Below, one piece after another: positions 34,897-46,165 of a DNA stretch of 64,000 nt (positions are counted from its first letter, which is position 1; each line of letters opens with the position of its first letter). The translations under genes and the position numbers were made by a program. This DNA is from Thozetella sp. PMI_491. Its lineage: Eukaryota > Ascomycota > Sordariomycetes > Chaetosphaeriales > Chaetosphaeriaceae. The notes beneath the pieces were generated by a model. That model was given only the letters and a program-made list of their open reading frames with translations, ran no database searches and had not been told where the DNA came from. The stretch lies in contig MU270024.1 of the NCBI GenBank assembly GCA_021432635.1, positions 186,001-250,000 on the forward strand. The letters are read 5' to 3'.

Positions 34897-36990
34897 TTAG
34901 AGAGCATAGCGGAACGATAGGTTTTGTCGGTCCGTCATATCTAATAGGCCCTTGTCTACCTTCAGGCGGACAGTCTGTCCATTCGACCTAACCCTTTCCA
35001 CAAAGCCATAATCAGTTTGTTCCTCTAGAATCTGCGCCGAGTCTCGTCGCTTATTCTCCTTGTTTAAGACGTAACGGATCACCAGCATGAGAATATCATC
35101 AACCAGCAGAGTTGCCTAAGTGAGTCAGTAGGGAGCTTTACGACTCAGGTATCGCCGGGTTGATTTACCAGACAGATCAGCCAGGGTACTAAGTTTCTAG
35201 GCTTGTACTGGTCGCGCCAAAACTGGCTATTGAGCATTTGGCCGAGTGAGAAACCCACCAGGAAAATGGCATTTGTGGCGAGTTTCTTTCGGCTCGACAT
35301 TAGCCCCGTGCCTAATAGGCGGGTTGGATATGACATAGCTGCACCGACCTTTGTATGCCCAGCAGTTGTAACAGTCGCCCATCCCATAACTACAGCCCAC
35401 GGTGCTGCAGTGCCCAAGGTGTATAGGTAGAAAGATATCACAAGACCGACACGATTGTCCCATGGAAGTGTCATCAGAAGCACGGTAGCAATGATCGCTG
35501 GGATCGAATAGCCTAAATTAATCCAACACCTGGCATTCTGCGGTCCGCTAAGCTTGCGTAATTGGAAAACAATCCGATTGGCAACTTACCGGAAACCGGC
35601 GGAGAAGGATCGTTGAGGTGGTGACGCTGATTATCACAGCAGCACCAGCAGGTATAGTTAAAGCAGTCGTCTGCAGAGTAGAGAATCCAAAAGACTGAAG
35701 TATCAAGTTGTATTGTGAGACGTAGCCCAGTTGAAGGTTTCTGCAGACTCATTAGACTTATTTCCTAACAGGTTCGGAGGCACATACGATATTCCGGAAA
35801 GCAAGAAAAAGAGCCAAGTCTTGACATCTTTGACGGCTTCAACGACATGTTCACGCTTCCATATCTTCGTTTCTGTGCCGCTTTGGTTGGATCGAATCCG
35901 CCGGATGGCTTTCACCTTTTCGTCCTGGGTCAAAAATCGTGCCTTCACGGGACTGTCAGGGAACACCAAGAGAAACGCGATGCCGATCGCAAGGGTAATG
36001 CCACTGTAGATAATAAATAACAACTGCCACCGGGCAGGCTTTCGCGCGGGGTCCCAGTGTGCGACCCCGTAGGACACGAAGCCCGAGATGATGGATGCTA
36101 TGCCGTTGCACTGGATGATCCATCCAATGCGCTGGCCAATTTCCGTGCGGGTGTAGAACATGGGTGTCAACAGCATCACGCCACTGTTCATACAACACTC
36201 GGAAGCACCCAGCAGGAGACGTAATGTGACTGCCAAAAAAAAAAGCTGTCAGATGGACATGCTCATTGTCCCGAAGGATCGTGGGGGCACCGACATAGTC
36301 CACCAAAGCTGCTGCATAAGCATTGCAGCCCTAGGGCGATAGCCCAAAATACGATGTTTGCGGCGAAATATTTCGCCGCGGGCAATCTTTGAAATGCCCA
36401 AGAATGAGGATACGCAAAGACCAAGTACCCTGAATTCATGTTTAGTGTTCGCTATGCCCTAGATACCTTGAAACTAGGCTCACCAACGTAATACCCCGTG
36501 TTCAGTGTATTGTACTGATCAGTTGTCAGATGGTTGTCCTGGATGACCCCCAGCACCGATGCAGCCGTTATGGTAAACCTTTAGACGCCCTAGCTGTTAG
36601 TAACGATGCCTCCACATCTCAGATGGAGGAGGATACACACTTGTCAATGAAGTGCACTGGAAAGAAGCGTGCGTTAATGTACGATTCGTCGAGTATATAA
36701 AGCTTCGGTTTCCTCAGCTTAGCAAACTTACTAGTGTACACAGCAAAGATTACGGGCAAGATGACCCAGTCAATCTTATTCCGAATTCGTCTTGCCTCGG
36801 CCGGATCGAGAGGTGAATCATCATTGTGTCCCGCGACTAAATCAACTGCTTCGTCAACGCCCTGGGTTGTTGACTTGGTTAGGTCCTGTTCTCTTGTGCG
36901 ACATAGGTAAATGAGGTGCGGGGTACTCACCTTCTCGTAGGCAAATACCTCGGCTGCCGTGTCCGAGTTGCTGTCTACCTCTGACTTCAT
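34897..36990 (-). CDS. DAL5-type (allantoate/anion permease) MFS transporter
   Basis: This plasma-membrane solute:proton symporter of the anion:cation symporter group has several exons. It starts at ATG 36988-36990 with a hydrophilic N-terminus (ARRIRNKIDWVILPVI leads into helix 1). Later exons encode GVIQDNHLTTDQYNTLNTGYYVGYL, RLLLGASECCMNSGVML, IGWIIQCNGIASIISGFV, LAIGIAFLLVFPDSPVKARFL (central loop), WKREHVVEAVKDVKTW, and later helices including LPWDNRVGLVISFYLYTLG and AIFLVGFSLGQMLNSQFW. It ends at 34897. About twelve helices are expected. One intron near 36240-36305 needs a weak GTCGGT donor to keep frame. Substrates in this family include allantoate, nicotinate, pantothenate and other organic anions. 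Confidence 0.78.
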
Positions 36991-37748
36991 TTTGGCCAAG
37001 AAGCAGTCATGAGTTACACAAAGTTTGGTTGAAGGCCGAGGGATAAACTCTCTAGGTAGGCAGCCCGGGCGCTCTGTTGGTATTTCTACGGTGCCCCAAA
37101 AGATAAGCGCTGGGCTCCCGCTGATCGAGATTATGCGCCTAGTCCCTCCGCATTGACCCACAAAATCCCTCAGAAGAAGGCGGCCGAATAAAGGAGCCGA
37201 ACATTACGAGAGCCTTGCATTGGCCCTTGCTCAATCACTCCAGCGCTGTAACCCTTCCTTTTCGAGAATACTGCACCGCCAATCGCGGAGGCGGGAGGTG
37301 GATGCCACTCGCTGTAGCTTGGCAGGATGCGCCACTCTAGGCCGGCGAGTTACGAGGCTGTTCGGAAGATTTATAAGTCTTAGGCTCCGAAAGGCAAAGA
37401 ACCTAACGCGAGCTGATGTAGCTTAGTATGCATGACCGGTCAACCGGCATCCTAGGGGCCCGTACATGGTATCGTACAAAAAGAAAGACACAGGCAGACG
37501 CTCATCGAGCGCTCCGTATTTAGCTGTCAATGATGGTAGAGTGAACCTTCAGTCAAGACTCGCCACGTAATCCATACACACCACACGCCTAGACCATTGC
37601 GGTAGCCCCACGCCACATACGTCGCTGTGACACCCCATTTGAGACAGGAGAAATGAGACCCGGCTCATTAGCGAATATGGCTTCTAACCTTTCTTTTCAT
37701 TCAGCTACAGCAAACCCGGCGACGAATCGACCATTTCGAAACTAGGCG
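36991..37748. other. Intergenic, no supported gene
   Basis: Promoter side of the transporter gene and 3' side of the P450 gene. No coding sequence recognised. Confidence 0.35.
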
Positions 37749-39400
37749 TCAATTAATCAAAACTCGCAAGCCCTTTGAATCTTTACTCGGCAGTGCGTTG
37801 AACCCATCGACCGTGATTTTGATATCCCGCTCGAACTCGACCTTGTGGAGCTTCATACTTGCACCGAGGCTGCGTACCACGACAGACACCCCGAGATACA
37901 ACTCGGCCCAGGCTAGGTGCATACCCAGGCACATTCTTGTGCCGCCGCCAAACACGACCAAAGCCTTCCGTCGGCGGCGTACTTCGGGCGCATCAAGTGG
38001 AAGCCACCGGTCTGGCACGAAAGCATCTGGGTCTGGGAAGATATCCGGATTCTCGAGAGTATTAATGGCAGTCATGCTCACCGGAACGCCACGCGGGATG
38101 ACAAGGTCGTGGTAGGTGTAGGGCTGGTCTGGGGACACTCGCGCGAGCCGGTGTGTCACACTTTTTGCGAGGCGCAGCCCTTCGCATAGGACCGCGTTTA
38201 GGAACGGCAGCTTCTCTAGTTCCGCAACAGACGGCACCGTATGTGGATTCGGCATGATTCCTACCACTTCCTCGATGAGGCGTCGCATGTGAACCTCCTC
38301 GTTGAGCAGGTGATAGAATATTGTTTCCAGAGCTGCAGCTACCGTCATTGTCCCGGCACCGGTCAAAACTTGTGCTTCGTCGACAAGACGCTTGACTGTT
38401 TTCTCTTCCGGCGGCACTTCGGCGTCCAACATCGAATGGAAGATAGTTGCAGCAGCCTGTGGTGATTTCTCATGACGGCCATGTCGAGCCACGACAGATG
38501 TTACCGTTTCCATAAGCTCCTGCTGCCGCCTCTGGGTCGCTGCTATAATAGCTACCTTAGACCTGCTGGCAATCTGTGGAGAGAAGCTCAAGAGACGAAA
38601 TACGGCTGGGAACTGCCGGACAAGATGGCCATGCAAACCGGTCGCACGCATATCCTGATACCATTGCCGTGCAAAGTCGTCAAGCTCGAGGAGCTCATAG
38701 GAAACCCCGAAGGACACGCGGGAGATGATATCGAGTGTGAGCGCCACAAAAACATGGGTCAGGTTGACTGGGCCGCCGGTAGCCGATATTTGCTTCAACC
38801 TGGCACACATCCGGTGTACCTTTACCAAGATCAGCGGTTCTAGCGCCCGAACCGAAGCCTTGGAAAAGAATGGGCTCAATTGGTTACGACGCGCCCTATG
38901 TAGGTCGTGGTCGATAGTCTTGAAAGCTGATGCGCGCGTCCATCTACGCGATAGGTCAATACCGAACGAGGCCCTGGCTTGGGATGAAAGAAGCACTTGC
39001 GTTTGCCTTATCATCCACGAGCACTTATTGGTCCGGCGCTTAGCGGCGGTCACGTAAAGAACATCGAAGAAGTCAGGGTCATTGCAGTGGATTTCGATTG
39101 GGTTGATCCGCACAAACGGTCCTACGTGGCGGTTAGTGGCCACTCTCGTCGATGAATGTGATGGCATCCCTAACCATATTGTGCATGAAGCTCTCGTATC
39201 TTCCAAGTGTAGCGACCCCCAAGCCACACATCGTAGTAGCCTTCATATAGAAATGTCAAGGCCGCCAGTTTGGGTCCCGGGAACTGGGAGGCTGGCGCAA
39301 AGTAGAGACGATATACCCCCAAAATGAACAAATAGGTGACCAAACCTCCCCCAAATAGGAACAAGGACCCCGAAAACGAAGGGAATAGCGGGAAATTCAT
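37749..39400 (-). CDS. Cytochrome P450 monooxygenase, full length
   Basis: Two exons, 39400-39175 and 39121-37749, split by a 53-nt intron, give 532 residues. An N-terminal membrane helix (about residues 10-33) and the hinge QFPGPK place it on the ER. Motifs in order are [10 protein letters not shown] (C-helix), the I-helix [11 protein letters not shown], ExxR as CEGLR, FVPDRW and the haem loop [11 protein letters not shown]. The family resembles fungal terpenoid- or mycotoxin-related P450s and shares the DHDLHR and hinge patterns with the P450 at 9104. The reading frame has no lesion. The start at 39400 is the ATG just before the membrane helix. The substrate is not predictable. It lies about 750 bp downstream of the transporter gene start. 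Confidence 0.9.
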
Positions 39401-40748
39401 CGTCGCCAGCAGATACCAAAAGGGTTGGCTATGAAGATGAGGTGAAGCCCTCCGCAAAGCGCGGGAAGATTTTAAAAATACAAAACAACTAGTCATGTAT
39501 TGGCAATGATTGAAGGCGTCAGCTTATCTAAGGTGTGACACCCCGGGATAGACCTGCATATGTTACCCTAGTTGCTGCTGTGTCACTATTATGCCGTCTC
39601 TTGGCTGACTCGTGATTAGTTGTGGCTAGTCCTCTTCACGGTGGTCACTCAGCGCCAAGTCGTGCTGAGCTCACCTGTGCGACTTCGGATTAGGTTGTAA
39701 ACTACGCAGGCCACTTCAGCTGCCGGAAACAAATGTCAACGAGTAGTTCCCGACACGACTATTCAAGGCTAGTGGAGATTACTTATAGCAGATGAGTCAG
39801 GGGCTTCCGAGTTGTAGGCGTATCCATTAGGTGAACCAATATATCCTATTTTCAGATTCTCATAACCCTTTTTAAAAGCCACATTATCCTTAATATTTTC
39901 GGTCTTTTTAAGAGGTATAGAGAGTTTCTTGGCCGAACGTATATGGAAATTCTTGGTTGACAATTGAGTCTCAGATGGGTAACCAGAAGAAGTGGTGATT
40001 GGAAAACTTCTTGGCAAGTGGGCTGGATCTTAGGGCTACCGAAACACGAGAGCGGACATTACCTGTAACCAATAAAGTCGAAGATGCTTACCCTATAAAG
40101 AACTACAGCAATGCCTCGTCTGCCAAGAAACTACGAAGCGGCCAAAGAGAGAGGTCTGGCGTTATAATATGATGCCTGCGTGGGCTTTCTATTTCGCGCA
40201 GGACTGCTTAAAGCTGCACATTCCGGGGTTAGGAGACTTTATTTTCTCCTAAGTAAGGTAGCTACAGCTAGGTCTTGACGAATGGTATATTCCCTCCCGA
40301 AAACCGCCTAATTCGTTTCTTATCCTATACTAGGCCACGAGAGCAGCGGGCCGTGCTATCTCTTCTCTGTAATCCCCTTGCTGATGTTGGGGGTTCCGAT
40401 TTCTGATTCTTCCCTTCTGCACACATGGCTCTACTTTTCTTCTAATGAAATTCTCACTTCTCGACACTCTTTGTATTTAAATGTATTTTTTATTTCTCGC
40501 TTCTCTACTTCCTGTTTCCCGGTTACTAGTCGCCTTGACTCCTGGATCCGAGGCGCACTGCTTAGAGCTGTACCGCCCTATTGTGAAATATGCTAAATGT
40601 ATTGCAAATTTATAGTAGATTCCATGAAAGACCTAAGCTCCATTAGAAATTACTTGTCGGGGGTGTGTTGGGCTTCTAGAAAATAGAAGCTTGGGACTTC
40701 CATTATTGGAATCTAAAGCATCGGCGCAGGCACTTGTAGGTGTAATCA
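39401..40748. other. AT-rich intergenic stretch
   Basis: About 1.3 kb. A Lys-rich open frame of 82 codons on the minus strand (39769-40017) has no recognised motif. Composition suggests decayed sequence. Confidence 0.35.
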
Positions 40749-42133
40749 CTAAGCTTCAAACACCTTCCCCGACCGCGTTTGCCCTGCAATCATATCTGCC
40801 CTCGCCAGCCTCGCGTCAAACTCCTGCTGCGCCTTTGCCTCGCGCTCCATAACAGGCAAGTGATCCGCCATTCCAGCATCCCAGTATGTGATACCGTCCG
40901 CTGCCGGCGCTCTCCGCTCGTGGTCTTCCCTCTTCGACACTTGGTTCAGATCCAGGACGTCGTTACACGCGCCGGCCGCTCGCGCACTGGCACCCATGCA
41001 TATGTCCGTGCTATAAATAACAGCGTCAGCAATAGTGGTCATTGTTCGTTATGTGCTGCCGAGTACGTACGAGGGTGTGATACGTTCAATGCAGAGGTCG
41101 CCGGGGATAATCTTTATGGCGCTGCGGAGGAGAGAGCGCGCTTTCGTGAGGGTGTTGGCCATGCACTCTGTGCCGATGGGGATGCCACCAAAGTTCTCCT
41201 CGTATATTGCTTGGACGCTCATTTCGGCAAAGTCCTATGGTAGACAGGAGTAAGTAATGCGGTTAGAAGAAGGGAGGAGGCGACTTCGGGATATTACCTC
41301 TTGCCAGCCTATAAATGATTAGTATCTCCACAGCATAGCATTGGAGGAGGTGTTTACTTACTAGCTTTTGAGTATTGAGTCGGAACGCACGAATCCTTAG
41401 AAGCTAGATTTTGCCATTCTGCACCATCTAGTTGTGCGATGGGTTAGCTTCGGCATTCTAGTTGTTGGCGTTCTCCTGTCTTATACATACTAGAATAAAA
41501 GCCAGTGGCGCCTCCGAGATACCAATAGTCCAAGTTATGGGAGGTCTCATGGAATAGAATAGTTGATACAGCAAAGTCTCCGAAGACATTGATGTCCGTC
41601 CCGGTAGAATATGCTCCAAGTCCCGCGTTATTCGCTGGATAGAACGAATAATGGCGAACCCAAGAGCGAGCGCGTACGGGAACTTTTCTTAATGTGGTTT
41701 AGAAACTGAGTAACGTATAGAGCGGATCGTCACTAACCCGATGTTGTCGGCGATAACGTCGATACTGTAGGTGGAAGGGACGCTATTGCACCGACATACC
41801 GTCCATGGAGCGTGGCACTATTTTCGTTAATTCACGCAAGCTAGTAGCTTCTCTCAAATCTTTACATACGTCTGCATAATATATATCATATATTTCGAGA
41901 TCAGTGGGATTGCAATAGTTGTTGTCAATGGCGGTAGCGACACAATGTCTCGGTGCTGTACCCCAAGGTCGCTTGACAACCCAACGATTAGGGACAGAAA
42001 TGTCCCTAAGTTTGTTGATCCAATACGCGTCCCCGCCATTGAAAAGGTAATAATTGTCTAGGACTGCCTCAGAAACTCCAGCGAATGCTGCCGTGACAAG
42101 CAAAGGTGTGATGAGCCTCATGATTACTAGCAT
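40749..42133 (-). CDS. Secreted con-13-like protein with an HExxH motif (putative metallopeptidase)
   Basis: Seven or so short exons read cleanly. Exon 1 is 42133-41870, exon 2 is 41817-41738, exon 3 starts at 41687, and later exons run to the stop at 40749. A signal peptide is evident (MRLITPLLVTAAFAGVSEA). Conserved pieces are the Cys-containing HAPWTVCRC, the KVPVRARSWVRH segment, and ILFHETSHNLD, which contains an exact HExxH zinc-binding pattern. Cysteines continue in the C-terminal half. The order matches fungal secreted proteins annotated as conidiation-specific protein 13-like, whose function is not established. A zinc peptidase role is an inference from HExxH only. A second in-frame ATG at 42121 starts the signal peptide more typically. 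Confidence 0.75.
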
Positions 42134-42694
42134 GAAGAGTTGGAGCTGCTGTGGGGATACTAGTTACTCGGGCAGAGTGCTGCAGTAAACACGAGGGAGA
42201 AGTGAACGGGTTTGAGGAGATTTAGAAGTACGTAGTTCTGATATGTGTAAAAGCAAGGGCCAAATATTTCATGTCCTTGTACTTGTCGCTTACAAAGTTC
42301 GCTGAGCATTTTATATTACCCCACTGCCAAGACACTCGTGTTGCATCCAGTGCTGGATCAGAGCGTCAGCTGTTGCAAACTAAGATTAGAGGATCAAACT
42401 ATTGAATGCTACGGGAACATCCTGAACAAAGTCCGTTGCGGTAGCAAATAAGCTTAATTCTTTGTGTATAGCCACTCTTGAGTCATCATTGGCCCCCAAA
42501 CTGAGTCATTATTAGATATAATTAATTCTGTGAGAGATTGCTGCCTTACCCATATAAAATTACATCGTCCAACTTATTCATCTACCACATATGGGCTCCA
42601 GAGGTTCAAATTTTGATATATGTCAGCGGTCTAACCTGAAGCTCTACAATTACTTGTAGCGATTCTCGGCGCTCCCAACACATTCCTACCAACA
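42134..42694. promoter_or_regulatory. Divergent intergenic region between two secreted-protein genes
   Basis: 561 bp between divergent starts of two secreted-protein genes. No coding sequence recognised. Confidence 0.35.
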
Positions 42695-43238
42695 ATGAAG
42701 TCCCCCTCTCTCCTTGCAGACCTGCTCCTGCTCGCCGGCCTTGCTTCCGCAGCCGCGACTCCGCACGCACAAGCCCTCGTCCGCCGCCAGCAGATTGACC
42801 AGTACCACATCACCCTGTGTGAGAACAAGGACTATGGTGGCCGTTGCGCACGCATCCAAGCTGCCTGGGACATATGCTGTGCGATGCTTTCTCCACTCTC
42901 CAAAGGCCTCAGTTTCTCTGACTAAGGATGGTAGATACTATGATCCAGGAGAACAATAACTGGGCGAGCTCGGCGAAGGCTGACGACGGTGGGAAGTGCG
43001 TGGTGTATCAGTGAGTCTTGTCTCTTCTAGCCCTTATGGTACATTTGGGATGATGCTGACAGCTTTTCACAGGAATGATCGTTGTCAAGGAGCGAGTGTT
43101 ACCGTCACTCCGTCTGGTATCACGTATGCATTGAAAAGACGCTGGTAATCTTTGCTTTCCGATGCTGACATTTGTGACAGGGACTTGTATCCAATAGGTT
43201 TTGATAACAACATCTCCTCCTTTAAATGCGGCGCATGA
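42695..43238 (+). CDS. Small secreted Cys-containing protein, beta/gamma-crystallin-like pattern
   Basis: Four exons, 42695-42878, 42935-43010, 43073-43123 and 43181-43238, fit in phase and give 122 residues. The N-terminus is a signal peptide (LLADLLLLAGLASAAA) followed by a pro-like segment ending LVRRQ, a Kex2-type dibasic site. The mature part has about six cysteines. It has two similar halves, one with LCENKDYGGRC and the other with NDRCQGASVTV, and ends in NNISSFKCGA. This layout recalls beta/gamma-crystallin-like or killer-protein-like small secreted folds. The function is unknown; host-interaction or antimicrobial roles are possible. The frame looks intact. Confidence 0.72.
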
Positions 43239-44039
43239 TTATGTGGACCTCTAATATCCTCGTAATGGAAGCAATTAGCCGGCCACAACCTCCCTGGTTA
43301 TGGTGGAATGTGGTCGGTGGTCAGAAAGTCTGTTAGGACGTCTCCTTATCCGAGATTGAAGCTATAAGGAAAGTTCGATATATAAGACAGTACTTTTAGA
43401 CATTTCGACGCGAGAACTATCAAAATAAAGTCTTACATAGCTGGCTGGTGCTGGCTGACTGGTTGAACTTTGATCAAGAGAACCATGCAACCTGGCATTT
43501 GATTGTCTGGACTGGGTTTGCTTCGCTGCAGCGAGCTGTCGTCCACACCACCCACGGACTAGGCAATATGGTATCCGACGAACTCCTGAAGACAAATGCA
43601 CATTAACTGTGGGATTTGCTTGATTCGTTGACTATGCCTAAGCTGTTGGGTAAGGAATTTAAAGGCTATACTTTTAATATAAAGACAGATTTTTATTTAT
43701 TTACAGTTTAAACCTGTATTTTACTATTTAACCCGCTGGCCTAATTAAACGCGAGGTCCCTGTTCTAGCGGGCGGGGGGCCAGGGGTTATGGGGTTCGTA
43801 TCGCCTAGCTACCGATACCGACAGCAAACAGTCGGGATAGCCTTCTCTAGATTTGTAGATTCGCGCTAGATTTGAACGGTTCCTACAGCATACTGAGCTT
43901 AAATTAAATGGGCCACAATTGTGTAGATAGATTCCTAGTTCGCAAGATTACAAGCGACGTGGGGAATACAGGAAGAGGAAAGTAAGTCAACTATAGCAAC
44001 CGAGATTCGATGAGGAGCCCTAGCCAGTTACTCGCCTCA
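43239..44039. other. Intergenic, AT-rich
   Basis: No gene is supported. A strongly AT-rich tract lies near 43660-43730. Confidence 0.4.
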
Positions 44040-45755
44040 TCAGGCGCGACAAGTCTCCAGTTTTTGGATCACTTGGGCGAAGAATGCCTTCTGAGAACCA
44101 GACTCTTGCCCATCCCCTTGTGACCATGGCCCTGGGTGAAGGTTGCCTGTAAGACAGGCTAGGACCGCATCTGCATACAACTCTCCGCACAGTGACTTCA
44201 GCAGCGTCGATGCTTGCTCCATTATGTAAGTTTGCCACTCGAAAGGCGTCCTCCCTGTTGTTCCTGTACGGGGTTGCCTCATGAATCCCCTCTCTAGCGT
44301 CGAAATCGGCCTCCACCAACCGACGGCAATCAGGCACATACCTAGAGAGTAGTAATCGTGGATGACCCGGAATCGAGGAGGATTGGACGACTGTCTCTCT
44401 GGGTGTGTGTATAAATTCAACTCTGACACACCCCGGTTGTCTAGAGAGAGCTCGTGCTCGCGGTTCGGGCGCGAAAATTCGAATCCCATAAGTCTAGGCT
44501 CGGTAATATCAACCGGACCATTCCCAATCTTCTGAAAGACGATTGCTTCCGGTTTCAATCCTTTGTGGTACCACCCAGAAGCGTGTAAAAACATGAGAGA
44601 TTTCGCGAGAGCCTGTGCAAGCCGGAACCGGCGACCGAGAGCCTCAATTCCGCCGTTCTCGCGCGACGCGAGAAGGGATTCAAGGGTCACAATAGTCACT
44701 GTCGGCCCAGAAATAGGGGACGGAAACTCAAAAACCAGCCCGAACTCGGACCGCCTCGTTCCGTCGAAAAAGACCGAGACACCACGCAATGTTCGCAGCG
44801 ATGGATGATTGTCCCTAAGAAATAGCTTCATCAATGCCAAAAGCCGCTGCCTACACAGCTCTCGCTCTCCAACAGGCATAGTATCGTCAATCCTCTTGTA
44901 TTCTACAATGACGCTCTGATTATTGAGAGTGCCAAGGTACCGAAGAGGACCGACATTGGGGCCTGTCCTATCGATCCGCAGTCCTAAGGGCGCAGTGGAG
45001 TGGAAAGGTACGGTGGCGATACCGGTATCGCTCTGCAGAGAGGCCGTGCGGAGAGCGGAACAGAAAGCGAGCGGGCGACCTGGGTGCAATGTTTCCTGTT
45101 CGCCCTCTAGGCACTGCAGCATCAAGATGTCGTTAAGGCCTGGGAGGATCCAGGCGGGCTCCCCTTGGCGCAGGAGTATCTCGTGGTGAGGGGCTAGGGA
45201 GGTCCACAGATGGTCGTTGAAGCTGCGTAACTCTGACAACATATCCATGCTCTTCTTCTCGTCTTTCCACTTCCAGAGAAATGTCTGGCTGCGACTGAGC
45301 TTTGGAAGCGGGTTTGCTCGTTGGGAGAACTCGCTTGCGGCCGTGTTCCCTACTTGTGCGAGCATAACCTGAGCCGCAGAAGATGGCCCACCTGTAGCGT
45401 CGAAGTTCTGGATGTCTTGGGTTCCAGATACTTTTTCGAAGCCGTATCGCTCACTGAGTGTGTTTGCATCCGAGAGAAGCTCGTTGATTGCGCGAGTGAC
45501 GTCCACGATCAGCTGCTGGGTACGCAGGCTCTGCTCTTCCAATAGCGGACAGCCACTTTCGGATAAGCCCATATACTCCCAGTAAAGAAGAAATTTGCGC
45601 TGCTCGATCCTAACGTTGATGGCAAATCTTTCCGATCTCTGCGGGGCCTCACGCGCCGACACGATGAAGCGCTCATAGCACTTCACGGCTGACTCGACGG
45701 TCGATATTAGGCCGAGCAAACCCAGTCCCCCAAAAGCCAGGCCGACAACTTCCAT
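44040..45755 (-). CDS. HeLo-domain protein with C-terminal pseudokinase
   Basis: This single-exon gene encodes 571 residues from ATG 45753-45755. Residues 1 to about 200 read as a HeLo (HET-S N-terminal, PF14479-type) helical domain, starting MEVVGLAFGGLGLLGLI with KFLLYWEYMGLSESG and SERYGFEKV. HeLo domains form membrane-permeabilising bundles in fungal programmed cell death. The C-terminal part (about 290-550) is a protein-kinase fold. It has LAQALAKSLMFLHASGWYH, but the catalytic loop is HKG instead of HRD and the DFG position reads MGF. APE is replaced by HPER. It is therefore a predicted pseudokinase, likely a switch or sensor for the HeLo part. It is divergent from the kinase-ankyrin gene, with 410 bp between ATGs. 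Confidence 0.82.
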   Translation of the reverse strand: MEVVGLAFGGLGLLGLISTVESAVKCYERFIVSAREAPQRSERFAINVRIEQRKFLLYWEYMGLSESGCPLLEEQSLRTQQLIVDVTRAINELLSDANTLSERYGFEKVSGTQDIQNFDATGGPSSAAQVMLAQVGNTAASEFSQRANPLPKLSRSQTFLWKWKDEKKSMDMLSELRSFNDHLWTSLAPHHEILLRQGEPAWILPGLNDILMLQCLEGEQETLHPGRPLAFCSALRTASLQSDTGIATVPFHSTAPLGLRIDRTGPNVGPLRYLGTLNNQSVIVEYKRIDDTMPVGERELCRQRLLALMKLFLRDNHPSLRTLRGVSVFFDGTRRSEFGLVFEFPSPISGPTVTIVTLESLLASRENGGIEALGRRFRLAQALAKSLMFLHASGWYHKGLKPEAIVFQKIGNGPVDITEPRLMGFEFSRPNREHELSLDNRGVSELNLYTHPERQSSNPPRFRVIHDYYSLGMCLIAVGWWRPISTLERGFMRQPRTGTTGRTPFEWQTYIMEQASTLLKSLCGELYADAVLACLTGNLHPGPWSQGDGQESGSQKAFFAQVIQKLETCRA

Positions 45756-46165
45756 ATTGCAGCTATTTGATCGCCCGGGACTGAGTGCTAGATTGGAGTT
45801 CTGGAGATGTCCAGTGGGTATCAAATTAGCGTTGGCCCTTCGACCTTTTGGTGTTCCTGGTGCAACTTAACACTTGTCAAATGGTGGAGATGATGCCAGA
45901 AGTCGGCTGTGCATTTGCACATTTCATCGCAAGCTGAAGATGTCAGCAGCAAATGTTGCCGCGTTGCGGCCACGCGTGACTTGTGTGGCTTTTCAACCCT
46001 GGACAGCCAGCGCCACAATTTTCAGCTACATGTTTTGGCCTCGACCACGTCTGTCCTGGGTGGCGAATATCATTTCAGCTACCTACTCTCGTCATTCTCA
46101 GCATTGACAGGATAAAGTCGCCGCCCTCGTCTCGCCTCTCCGATGCAGAAGCGACATCAACAAAG
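45756..46165. promoter_or_regulatory. Shared promoter region of the HeLo-pseudokinase and kinase-ankyrin genes
   Basis: 410 bp between two divergent ATGs. The plus-strand frame is open upstream to 45983, but the ATG at 46166 starts a better N-terminus. No specific site recognised. Confidence 0.45.

Noticed and set aside
39769-40017. Lys-rich 82-codon frame on the minus strand
   Set aside because: AT-rich composition explains it. No motif of a transposase, integrase or other family was seen.
45983-46165. Upstream extension of the kinase-ankyrin frame
   Set aside because: In frame but without kinase features; the ATG at 46166 gives a normal start, and the extension would use up the shared promoter.
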